Source of the DNA: Candidatus Altimarinota bacterium
GTDB taxonomy: Bacteria; Patescibacteriota; Gracilibacteria; UBA1369; LOWO2-01-FULL-3
NCBI GenBank assembly: GCA_016763975.1
Contig: JAESSS010000018.1
Span: forward strand, 1 to 39,090
Length of the DNA stretch: 39,090 nucleotides
Reading direction: 5' to 3'
Shown here in pieces: positions 1-8,468 of the stretch; within the stretch, counting starts at the first letter, position 1, and each line of letters starts with the position of its first letter. A program made the translations under genes and the position numbers. The notes beneath the pieces are model-generated. The model made no database searches. It worked only from the letters and a program-made list of their open reading frames with translations, and had not been told where the DNA came from.

Positions 1-3
1 AAT

Positions 4-1503
4 ATGTGCGGAATTGTTGGAATATTTGGACATGAAAATGTAGCACAGGACGTCTATGACGGATTGGTTACTTTGCAGCATAGAGGTCAGGATGCTGCGG
101 GAATTGCGACTTTTGACGGTAAGTTTCATTTGAGAAAGGATTATGGATTGGTAAAGGATATTTTTCGTACTAGGCACATGTCTAGACTAAGCGGGTATGC
201 CGGGCTTGGACATACGAGGTATTCGACGATTGGTACTGGGGAAATTGAGGAAGTTCAGCCTTTTATCGGATCTGCGCCTTTTGGAGTGGTGATGGCACAT
301 AATGGGAATCTTTTTAATTCACATGAACTGAAGAAGGAGATTTTTGAGAAGGATCATCGCATGGTTAATAGTGATAGTGATGGTGAAGTGATTTTGAATT
401 TATTTACAAAAGCATTAACCAAACAGAATGCTGACAAAATAGAGGGCAAACATATTTGGAAGGCTGTGGACAGCGTGTATAAACGTTCGAAGGGAGCCTA
501 CAGTGTGGTGGGATATATTGCGAAACAAGGAATGTTTGCTTTTAGAGATCCTTATGGAATTCGACCTTTGGTTTTTGGGAAAAGAGGAAACGGCATGATG
601 ACGGAGTATATTTTTGCTTCTGAATCGGTGACTTTGGATATTTTGGGATTTGAATTGATTGGGGATGTGGAAGCGGGTGAAGCAATTTTTATCGATGAAA
701 AAACTAGGAAGGTTGTGAGAAAAACTATGGGGAAGAAGGCGGCCGCTCCCTGTATTTTTGAGTATGTGTACTTTGCGCGGCCGGATTCATTGATCAATAA
801 TATTTCGGTATATAAATCAAGGTTGAGGATGGGGCAGATGTTGGCTAAACAAGTGAAAAAGGCGAATTTGGATATCGATGTAGTGATGCCGGTGCCGGAT
901 AGTGCCAGAGCGGCGGCTTTTGCGGTGGCTGATGAGTTGGACTTAAAATATCGTGAGGGATTGGTGAAAAATCGTTATATTGGAAGGACATTTATTATGC
1001 CGGGACAGAAAATACGTAAAAAATCGATTCGTTATAAGTTGAATCCGATGCCTTTGGAGATTAAAGGGAAAAAAATCCTTTTGGTTGATGACAGTATCGT
1101 AAGGGGCAACACTTCAAGAAAAATTATTGAGATGGTGAGGGGGGCCGGAGCGGAAAAGATTTATTTTGCTTCCTACGCACCACCAATTATTAGTCCAAAT
1201 TTGTACGGTATTGATATTCCAACAACAGAAGAGCTAATTGCTGTGGGCAATACTACAGAAGAGATTTGTGAAATGATTGGTGCGGACAAACTGTTTTATG
1301 GAACGGTGAAAGATATGTTCGAGGCTTGTAAAGCCGGGAATCCGAAGATTAAGGATTTTGATATGTCTTGTTTTGATGGGCGCTATGTCACAGGTGATAT
1401 CGATAAAAAAGTTTTGGCGGAGCAAGCGGCTTCCAGAACTGATGAAAGGGGTTGTGGGAGTTTGGATGACGAAATGGATGACGAACAAATGAATTTAATA
1501 TGA
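4..1503 (+). CDS. purF: Amidophosphoribosyltransferase (glutamine PRPP amidotransferase)
   Basis: Catalyses the first committed step of de novo purine synthesis: PRPP plus glutamine gives 5-phosphoribosylamine. The protein begins MCGIVGIF, so Cys2 becomes the N-terminal nucleophile of the Ntn glutaminase domain after Met removal, with no propeptide. The phosphoribosyltransferase domain carries the PRPP loop LLVDDSIVRGNTSR around residues 360-372. The length, 499 aa, is normal. In the Bacillus enzyme a 4Fe-4S cluster is held by four Cys. Here the equivalent of one is NLYGID in place of CFYGID, and only one Cys remains in the C-terminal region (MSCFDGRY), so I infer a cluster-free, E. coli-like enzyme. 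The stop TGA overlaps the purD start as ATGA, so the two are translationally coupled. The upstream context is outside the window. Confidence 0.97.
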   Translation: MCGIVGIFGHENVAQDVYDGLVTLQHRGQDAAGIATFDGKFHLRKDYGLVKDIFRTRHMSRLSGYAGLGHTRYSTIGTGEIEEVQPFIGSAPFGVVMAHNGNLFNSHELKKEIFEKDHRMVNSDSDGEVILNLFTKALTKQNADKIEGKHIWKAVDSVYKRSKGAYSVVGYIAKQGMFAFRDPYGIRPLVFGKRGNGMMTEYIFASESVTLDILGFELIGDVEAGEAIFIDEKTRKVVRKTMGKKAAAPCIFEYVYFARPDSLINNISVYKSRLRMGQMLAKQVKKANLDIDVVMPVPDSARAAAFAVADELDLKYREGLVKNRYIGRTFIMPGQKIRKKSIRYKLNPMPLEIKGKKILLVDDSIVRGNTSRKIIEMVRGAGAEKIYFASYAPPIISPNLYGIDIPTTEELIAVGNTTEEICEMIGADKLFYGTVKDMFEACKAGNPKIKDFDMSCFDGRYVTGDIDKKVLAEQAASRTDERGCGSLDDEMDDEQMNLI

Positions 1504-2801
1504 AAAAAGTACTTTTAATAGGAAGTGGAGCGAGAGAACATGTGATGACTGAGGCCTTGGTAAAGGGCGGAGCTGAAGTTTATGTTTTGGGGCCTGCCAA
1601 AAATCCAGGAATCGCTGATTTGGCGAGTGCTTATGAAATTGCTTCGGTGACTGATTTGGAGGCGATTCGTAAATATGCTTTGGAAGTTGGGCCAGATTTT
1701 GCTGTGTTGGGGCCGGAGGCGCCGATTGCTGCGGGTGTGGCTGATATGTTGTTGGCAAATGAGATCCATTGCGCTTCCCCACTGCAAACTGTTGGGAGGT
1801 TGGAGAGTTCGAAATCATTCACAAGGGATTTGTTGGCCAAATATAAAATTGAAGGGAATCCTGCTTTTAAAGTTTTCTTTGATGAGGAAGGATTGAGTGA
1901 GTTTTTTAAGGAATTGGGTGATGATTATGTGGTGAAGGCCGATGGATTGATGGGAGGCAAGGGAGTGAAGGTTTCGGGGGATCATTTGATTGGAATTGAG
2001 GAAGGAGTGGCTTATGCCAAGGAGTGTTTGGAGGAAGGAAATCGTGTAGTGATTGAAGAAAAATTAATTGGAGAAGAATTTTCACTAATGAGCTTCTGTG
2101 ATGGTACTCATACTGTGGAAATGCCGGCAGCACAAGATCATAAGAGGGCCTATGAAGGTGATGAAGGTCCAAATACGGGTGGAATGGGATCTTATGGTGA
2201 TGCGGACGGCTCACTGCCTTTTTTGAAGGCGGAGGATATTGAAGCGGCAGCGGAAATCACTCGTAAAGTAGCGAAGGCGCTTTTTGAAGAAACCGGAGTG
2301 CTTTTTAAGGGGGTGATGTATGGCGGTTTTATGGCGACTGCTTCGGGTGTGAAGTTGATTGAATACAATGCGAGGTTTGGTGATCCGGAGGCGATGAATG
2401 TTTTGCCATTGTTGAAGTCGAATTTTGTGGAAGTGTGTGAGGCGATTATTGCTGGAAATTTGGGAGAGTTGGAATGGGAGAGTAAAGCGACGGTTTGTAA
2501 GTATTTGGTTCCTGAGGGTTATCCTGGGAATTCTGTGAAAGGTGAGAAAATTGAGGTTGGTGAGATTCCTGAAGGGGTCAAAGTTTATTATGGTTCAGTA
2601 GATCAGCGTGAAGATGGTTTGTATTTGAGTGGATCGAGGGCGATTGCCTTTGTGGGAATTGCGGATACTCTTGAGGAAGCGGAAAAACTGGCGCAGTCAG
2701 CGGTGGGAAGTGTCAGTGGGCCGGTTTTTTATCGAAAAGATATCGGTACAGCAGAGCTGATATCGAAACGTGTAGAAACTATGAAGAAATTACGCGGCTA
2801 G
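1500..2801 (+). CDS. purD: Phosphoribosylamine-glycine ligase (GAR synthetase)
   Basis: Second step of purine synthesis: ATP-dependent joining of glycine to phosphoribosylamine, the unstable product of PurF, which explains the tight coupling of the two genes. Visible family motifs: N-terminal GSGAREH (about residues 8-14), the ATP-grasp segment EGPNTGGMGSYG near residue 222, KGVMYGGFMAT, and the metal/ATP-binding IEYNARFGDPEAM near residue 288. At 433 aa it is of family length. The start ATG overlaps the purF stop and there is no separate ribosome-binding site. The 3' end overlaps the convergent giant-protein gene by 12 bp, so no terminator lies between them. Confidence 0.96.
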   Translation: MKKVLLIGSGAREHVMTEALVKGGAEVYVLGPAKNPGIADLASAYEIASVTDLEAIRKYALEVGPDFAVLGPEAPIAAGVADMLLANEIHCASPLQTVGRLESSKSFTRDLLAKYKIEGNPAFKVFFDEEGLSEFFKELGDDYVVKADGLMGGKGVKVSGDHLIGIEEGVAYAKECLEEGNRVVIEEKLIGEEFSLMSFCDGTHTVEMPAAQDHKRAYEGDEGPNTGGMGSYGDADGSLPFLKAEDIEAAAEITRKVAKALFEETGVLFKGVMYGGFMATASGVKLIEYNARFGDPEAMNVLPLLKSNFVEVCEAIIAGNLGELEWESKATVCKYLVPEGYPGNSVKGEKIEVGEIPEGVKVYYGSVDQREDGLYLSGSRAIAFVGIADTLEEAEKLAQSAVGSVSGPVFYRKDIGTAELISKRVETMKKLRG

Positions 2802-5800
2802 ACTTTGGCGGAAGCTTGGGGCAAGTCCTAGTAGTTCGTAAATCGCGGCTTGGATGTGTGCGCGTTTTGGATCGTAGCCTTGCATTTCATCGTGGAGTTG
2901 GTCGTCGCCCATTGTTTCATAAAGATAGTCTTGGTATTGGGCGTAAGTAGCTGGCCGAGAGCTGAATTGTCTGTATCCAACTTGTTCACCTTTGAATATT
3001 ACAACTTTTTTACGCTTAATTTTCAATTGTGAGTCTGGCACTATTCCATGAACCTTCACCCTTTTGCCGTCTTGCCCACCGGACTTGATTAGTTCAAAGA
3101 TGCCTTTTGCTTCAAGCTGCAATAATTCCCCACGTGACCAACGACTAAGATCTGCGAAATCTTTGTGGTCTCCTGTGGCATTTTCTACTTTGGCTCTGGT
3201 GATTTCTCTTTGTACTCTTGGAAAGTTCATTAGTTTTGTCTCTGCCGGAATTGCTACTAATGATTCTGAACTTGTACTACTCCTAGCAGTATCCAAATAT
3301 CTGTAAGCGTAAACTGGACCGTTTTCATCTTCGAATTCATATACAAGTAATGCACGTGCCCTGCCCTCTAGGTTAAGTTGTGGTCCTGACTCTGGTGATT
3401 TGTGTTGGTCCTGAACTTTTGCTGCTATGTTGGCACGATCACTGCGGTTATTTCCTCTAAGCCATGTGCTGTTAATGGCATTGAATTTAGCGCGGTTTCC
3501 GTCAATTATTACAACTACATCGTTGTCAGTGAGTTCGGCATCTGTCTCAAAGTCTGTACCTTTAAAAATAACTTCATCTGGTGCATTTTTTGTATCATAT
3601 CGGTATCGATATGGATTACGCATTGTGGCTGCTGCACTAGTTGGGAGGAATAGTTTGTCTGGATTGAATAGACTCAATTTCAGCAAAGCATCAAATACAT
3701 CTTCCTCGCTAACTTCCATTCCTGCTGGAGCTGAATATTGTGCTAATTCTAAAGCTTCTTGGAAAAGGTATGCATATTTATCGATGGCTTGTTTTTCAGT
3801 TTCACTTGTAATGCTTCCGTGAAGTTGTACACAGAGTCTAGAAAACTGAGGAGTTGTTTTGACTGCAATTGCATTACTAGTCTTTATTGCAAAAGCAAAA
3901 GCCTGATGTGTTAATCCCCTTCTATCATCTCCTGAAGCAAGATGGCTGTTGAACCAAGCTTGAGCATCATCGCTGCCGGTATCTTGAGTAAGCATTTTGT
4001 CCTCCTTGATACTGCCCAAAACTTCTGCAACTAGTGCTGGATCGTCGATTGGTACATATATTTTTTCGTTCTCAACCTTGAGGTTGCTTCGGCTTCCATT
4101 TGCAAATGCGCTGTTTGGGAAACGGGCTTTTGTATCCTTGAATTGTGGTATGCGATCAAGTAATGCCCATGCATCCTGTGCATGTAAACAAGCACCACTG
4201 ATGGCAAGTGCGAGGTGAAGTTCGTCTAGTGGTATCTCGTTGAGAGTTTGCTCTATTAATGCTGAGCCTCTTTCTTCTGTTTCTTCTACTACTTCTCCAT
4301 CAGATTCAGCTTCTGGTGCAGTGTCTAGATCATCTTGGTTCCAAGACTCAACTAAGAGAGGATATGCCGTACCTGTGGCAGCTGTGATGATTCTGTTGAT
4401 GTGATCTTGCCCAGGCCTACGAGTTTTTCCATTTTTTGGGCTGTCCCCTCTCACGTTGTCTGGATCATCATCACGATCTACTACTTTTCTAAAAGAGAGA
4501 AGTAGCAAGTGGATAAATGCAGCTGCGATCTTTTTTTCCTGTTGTGGATCTGAACCTTTTTCATCTTCAAAGGTCTCTGTAGGATCTACACCAAAAACGT
4601 ACACTTCGTTGTCTGGAGGTACGATACATGCGTGTATTTCTACAACTTGACCATCTTGTGTAACTACATCGGCTACACAATGGTAAGAGTCTTTGAGCAT
4701 ATCCAGATCGACATGGATAAACTCAGGTTTCAAATTCAATTTTTCGAGGAAAACTCTTGTTTGCACTGGATCGAAAATCTTTACTTTAGAAACATGGTTC
4801 GAAAGCTTGTGTCCATCTTGGATCTCGACGTCTATACCTTGGTGGTGGACCTGTTTTTTAGTTTGAATCTTGGCCGCCAATTTTTTGACGTGTGAGATTA
4901 AATTGCGTAATGAATCACCGATGCTGAATTCATCATGATCTCTTAAGTGAATTACAAAAGATTCGAATGCTTCATGGTTATCACGGAGAAACTCCCTCAT
5001 TTTTGCTGTTTCTGGTGCTTCTTTCGGTGCTTTCGGTTTCGGTGCTTCTGGTTTTGGATCTGGTTTTGGAGTTGCTTCTACTGGGGGCAGATCTTCTAGT
5101 GTTAACAGCATTAGAACGTCGTGGAGGTCAGCTGCGGCACATGTATCGTCTAGATTTTCAGCTAAAAGTTTGGCAAACATTCTTGCTCCTTCAGTTCTAA
5201 CAATTGCATGGTGGTCTGAGCTGTGAAGCTCTTGTTCTCCGATGTATTCGCTAGCCGTTAGGTTCATGCTTGTTGCGTGGAATCTGTCGACATGGCCGTC
5301 TTGTTCTGGGAATTCGAAGTCTATATCGAAACGATCTTCTTTTTTTGTAATGCGGGCAACTTGTATTCCTAGGCGTCCGAGCAATGATTCTGGCTCAACT
5401 GCGATAAGACGTTCTGTATCACCTTCCTGCCAAGCATCAAGCTCTAAATATGCTTGTATTTCCTCTGCAAGTAGAGTTTGGCGAGGTGGGAAATTGGCGT
5501 GGGCTAGGTGAGGTGTGATATTGAGTGCTGCGTATGGTTTGGCGATGCGTGATTCAAATTCTTTGGGAGTTATTTTGCCTTTTTGTGCTTCGGCTTTTTT
5601 GGCTGCTGCTACTTCTCTCCCTTTTTGAAACTCTTGCTGTCTTAGCTTTGCTGCTTCTTTTTCTGCGGCCTTGGCTTCTTTTTCTGCGACCTTGGCTGCT
5701 TTTTCTGCGGCTGTTGCTGTGTTTTCATCCTTAGTCTTCTTAGCCAATGCATCTAACCTTGTACTTTCAACTGCTGCCTCATTTCCTAAAATAGTAATTT

Positions 5801-7112
5801 CGTTATTAAATGCTGTAACCTCAGCTTCTCCCAGTCCTGCACGTGCCAATAGTTCTTCGGCATCGGCATACTCGGCTCGCCCATAAAGTGCCTTGGCCAA
5901 AACTTTTCCTGGATTATCTACTGAGGCTAACATTGTAAGAAAAAGATCTGAATTGTTACTGGCAGACATAGTTGTCAAAATGTCGGATCTTACTTGGCCT
6001 TTAATTGTTTCAAAAGATACTTCCAAAATCTCAGGCCTAAGAGCCAATCTGCTTCCGAGATTTTTAGTTCTGGGAAGGACTTTGTGGAAAATTTCCTGAG
6101 CGAGTGGGCTGTCTTTCAGATCTGTAGAATGAAATTCTGCCAAGAAACGATCAGGATACTCAGAGTTATAAAGAGAGGCAATTATTCGTTCTCTTAATGA
6201 TTTAACAAACTGCTCTGTATCATCAACCTCCGTCTGTGTTTCACTTTCATAGTTGGCTTTGTCACCGGCAAGAAACTCATCGAGATAAGTTATCAAAGTA
6301 ACGGCTGCTCCAATACTGGTAATGGATTGAGGCATTTTTTCGTAAAGAAAGGGTATGTATCTGGTGTGTTGGTCCTTCATAAATCGCTCTATGAACCATG
6401 TACAAATCTCTAATATTTTCGCGGCACTCTTTGTTCCGCCTTCAGTAATTAAACTCTTTGCTCTAGGTACAGTCATGTCGCCATCAACAGGTATATCGTG
6501 TACGAAGTAGTCGTGCCGCTCCCCTTCTCTCTTTTCTCTTGCTGCTGTATATCTGTTTGATGCTTTTAATGTTGATGTCAAAATATCGACATTTTGTACT
6601 CCTAATGAGGATAAGTGAGATAGAATAGTCGCGATTTTTGTCTCTGCAAAAGTTTTTGCAGCTATACTACGTAACAACTTTAAACCTTTAGTTGAGTTAT
6701 GGTATCCGACACGTTGTAGTGAAGTTGCGAGTACTCCTGCCAAATGCTCTAGTGAGTTAGCATAAAAGAAGACTGAAAGAGCTAGACTATTTAGTGCTTC
6801 CTCGTTGTTGATGCGCTCTGCGATCAAATGAGAGACGTGGTCGTCATCGGCAATTGAAAGGCTAAACATGTAGGCTTTGTAGATCGAGGATGGTATTACC
6901 GCCTCCAAGCCACCAAGTTGATTGGAACATCGTTGTAATAGGGCTTTTTCGCCTGTGTTAAGCTTTGATTGTTTGTATCTCTGCAAGAAAGTTATTGCAG
7001 CTGAATCTGAGAGTTTCCCCTCTTCAAATGTTATTCCCATTAAAGTTTGAGCATCTAACTCTCCACCTGGGGTGAATCGAGCTTCCTGTTCTAGGGCTTG
7101 GGGGAAATTCAT
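2790..7112 (-). CDS. Giant cytoplasmic protein of unknown function (about 1440 aa)
   Basis: I do not recognise a family. There is no signal peptide or membrane segment, so it is probably cytoplasmic. From the N terminus: a long, mostly helical region to about residue 460; an Ala/Lys/Glu coiled coil at about 465-525 (repeats of AEKEAKAAEKEAA type); a mixed alpha/beta region; a Pro/Lys-rich linker near 680-712; another globular region with the phrase VYVFGVDPTETFEDE; an acidic linker near 940-960 (ESDGEVVEETEERG); and a large C-terminal region. The frame is open from 7136, but AAAGGA sits nine bases before the ATG at 7112 (MNFPQALE), and the 7136 ATG has no such site, so I prefer 7112. Transcribed divergently from the next gene. 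The alternation of globular domains and linkers suggests a scaffold or multi-domain regulator; this is inference. Confidence 0.8.
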   Translation of the reverse strand: MNFPQALEQEARFTPGGELDAQTLMGITFEEGKLSDSAAITFLQRYKQSKLNTGEKALLQRCSNQLGGLEAVIPSSIYKAYMFSLSIADDDHVSHLIAERINNEEALNSLALSVFFYANSLEHLAGVLATSLQRVGYHNSTKGLKLLRSIAAKTFAETKIATILSHLSSLGVQNVDILTSTLKASNRYTAAREKREGERHDYFVHDIPVDGDMTVPRAKSLITEGGTKSAAKILEICTWFIERFMKDQHTRYIPFLYEKMPQSITSIGAAVTLITYLDEFLAGDKANYESETQTEVDDTEQFVKSLRERIIASLYNSEYPDRFLAEFHSTDLKDSPLAQEIFHKVLPRTKNLGSRLALRPEILEVSFETIKGQVRSDILTTMSASNNSDLFLTMLASVDNPGKVLAKALYGRAEYADAEELLARAGLGEAEVTAFNNEITILGNEAAVESTRLDALAKKTKDENTATAAEKAAKVAEKEAKAAEKEAAKLRQQEFQKGREVAAAKKAEAQKGKITPKEFESRIAKPYAALNITPHLAHANFPPRQTLLAEEIQAYLELDAWQEGDTERLIAVEPESLLGRLGIQVARITKKEDRFDIDFEFPEQDGHVDRFHATSMNLTASEYIGEQELHSSDHHAIVRTEGARMFAKLLAENLDDTCAAADLHDVLMLLTLEDLPPVEATPKPDPKPEAPKPKAPKEAPETAKMREFLRDNHEAFESFVIHLRDHDEFSIGDSLRNLISHVKKLAAKIQTKKQVHHQGIDVEIQDGHKLSNHVSKVKIFDPVQTRVFLEKLNLKPEFIHVDLDMLKDSYHCVADVVTQDGQVVEIHACIVPPDNEVYVFGVDPTETFEDEKGSDPQQEKKIAAAFIHLLLLSFRKVVDRDDDPDNVRGDSPKNGKTRRPGQDHINRIITAATGTAYPLLVESWNQDDLDTAPEAESDGEVVEETEERGSALIEQTLNEIPLDELHLALAISGACLHAQDAWALLDRIPQFKDTKARFPNSAFANGSRSNLKVENEKIYVPIDDPALVAEVLGSIKEDKMLTQDTGSDDAQAWFNSHLASGDDRRGLTHQAFAFAIKTSNAIAVKTTPQFSRLCVQLHGSITSETEKQAIDKYAYLFQEALELAQYSAPAGMEVSEEDVFDALLKLSLFNPDKLFLPTSAAATMRNPYRYRYDTKNAPDEVIFKGTDFETDAELTDNDVVVIIDGNRAKFNAINSTWLRGNNRSDRANIAAKVQDQHKSPESGPQLNLEGRARALLVYEFEDENGPVYAYRYLDTARSSTSSESLVAIPAETKLMNFPRVQREITRAKVENATGDHKDFADLSRWSRGELLQLEAKGIFELIKSGGQDGKRVKVHGIVPDSQLKIKRKKVVIFKGEQVGYRQFSSRPATYAQYQDYLYETMGDDQLHDEMQGYDPKRAHIQAAIYELLGLAPSFRQSLAA

Positions 7113-7157
7113 ATTATCAGGTCCTTTGGCTTCCATATTATTTAGTTTTGAGGAGTA

Positions 7158-7186
7158 TTTTTAACAGTTTTACTGTCATCTGTCAA
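7158..7186 (-). promoter_or_regulatory. Promoter of the giant-protein gene
   Basis: On the minus strand TTGACA, 17-bp spacer, TAAAAA. Predicted start near 7151, giving a leader of about 15-39 nt depending on the start codon. Its -35 box lies only 6 bp from the -35 box of the divergent promoter at 7193. Confidence 0.6.
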
Positions 7187-7192
7187 TAGCCA

Positions 7193-7221
7193 TTGACTTC
7201 AAGGGTTTTCTGTTGAATAAT
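7193..7221 (+). promoter_or_regulatory. Promoter of the 407-aa membrane protein gene
   Basis: TTGACT, 17-bp spacer, AATAAT. The predicted RNA starts near 7228, about 17 nt before the ATG at 7245. No Shine-Dalgarno sequence is visible in that short leader. Confidence 0.55.
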
Positions 7222-7244
7222 GCTAACTAAATTTTAAATGTACT

Positions 7245-8468
7245 ATGGGAGTTTTAGAAACAATTTGGGTTGGCACAACGCACGCTAAGCTCAGCAAAGA
7301 GAAGGAGCATAGGCGTGAAATTGATGACAAAAAAGATCCGAAATCTATGGAGATTTCCTCTAGGATAAATTCTTTACGAGCTACGGGCTTATTACAATAT
7401 CTCAGTTATGGAATTGTTGCTCTAACTATTGCTTTTGGTGGGGATGCTATGAGGGCGATAGAAGGTGATCCCGTGGCCAACCGCCCACTGCAGCGTAAAA
7501 CATACAACCCGACCGCTAGGTCAGCTCACAGCCCTGCTCCTAAGGAGGCTGTTTTTGTGGCAAACGACCCTACGACGAAGGCTGTGTTTAAATTTTTGCA
7601 GACTAGTGGACTGACGGCAGCGGCTGATGCAGCAAAAATTATTAAGGATAACCCTGAATTTGCTGCACGTGATAGAACTGTGAGGGATGTGGTTTTTGGG
7701 CCAAAGGGGCTGGTTGCTAAAAATCCGACTGGGGCTCAGATGCATATTGCTAATAACTTTAGGACCAATGCGGTTCCGTTTTTTAATGAGTATGCGGATC
7801 TTGATGGTTCCCTGTTTGCTAGGCTGGGGAGTAAAGGATTTTTTACTGCTCCTATCGAAAATCAAAAGGTTAATAATCAGGCGAAGCATGATTGGTTTGC
7901 GGCTAGAGACATTCCTTACTATGAAGAGGAGACTAGGAGGCTTTTTATTCCTGATTATCACGATCGTGCAGCAAATGAATGGAATCAGTACTGGTATCGT
8001 TTGGCGATTATTGCGACGATGGATGCTCAGCCAGTGATGGTAGGAATCAAAAATCGAATGGGTGAAAGGCCGCTGATGAATATGCTTGGGGGCGGACTTT
8101 CAGGTGAATTTAGTAGTACAGTACCTGGATTAATAAACGGGATGGTGGCTGTGACGCAGGGCATGGTGAATTTATTACCTGATTCTGTGCATGAACCGAC
8201 CAGCCTGAATACTGTCGGCATAGTGGAGGTATTTAGAACTGCTGCCGAAACTATTATTGGTGAGTGGATGAAGGATGAAAATTCAAGAATCGCTAAATTT
8301 ATCAGTGCGCACAGGGACAATAAAACGGAGGTGCTAATGTACTTCATCATCAGAGCTTATTTGGATACTTTGATGCACGATACGGATTCTCCGGAAGAGC
8401 TGAAAGAGCTAATGTGGGAAATTGCTGATAATCCTGACCAATATATTGGTAGGCAGAAAAAACGTTAG
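7245..8468 (+). CDS. Single-pass membrane protein of unknown function (407 aa)
   Basis: Not recognised. A charged N-terminal tail of about 45 residues is followed by one hydrophobic segment at about residues 49-66 (LLQYLSYGIVALTIAFGG). A long, mostly helical domain of about 330 residues follows, rich in Trp, Tyr and Asn. The layout resembles the 343-aa protein encoded from 10743: charged N terminus, one membrane segment at a similar place, helical domain. Both end with a short similar stretch (ELMWEIADNPDQY here, SLLYIVAHPQEFA there), so they may be distant paralogues. Its own promoter lies just upstream. The stop overlaps that of the convergent tyrA-pheA fusion gene by 3 bp. Either topology is possible from sequence. 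Confidence 0.75.
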   Translation: MGVLETIWVGTTHAKLSKEKEHRREIDDKKDPKSMEISSRINSLRATGLLQYLSYGIVALTIAFGGDAMRAIEGDPVANRPLQRKTYNPTARSAHSPAPKEAVFVANDPTTKAVFKFLQTSGLTAAADAAKIIKDNPEFAARDRTVRDVVFGPKGLVAKNPTGAQMHIANNFRTNAVPFFNEYADLDGSLFARLGSKGFFTAPIENQKVNNQAKHDWFAARDIPYYEEETRRLFIPDYHDRAANEWNQYWYRLAIIATMDAQPVMVGIKNRMGERPLMNMLGGGLSGEFSSTVPGLINGMVAVTQGMVNLLPDSVHEPTSLNTVGIVEVFRTAAETIIGEWMKDENSRIAKFISAHRDNKTEVLMYFIIRAYLDTLMHDTDSPEELKELMWEIADNPDQYIGRQKKR

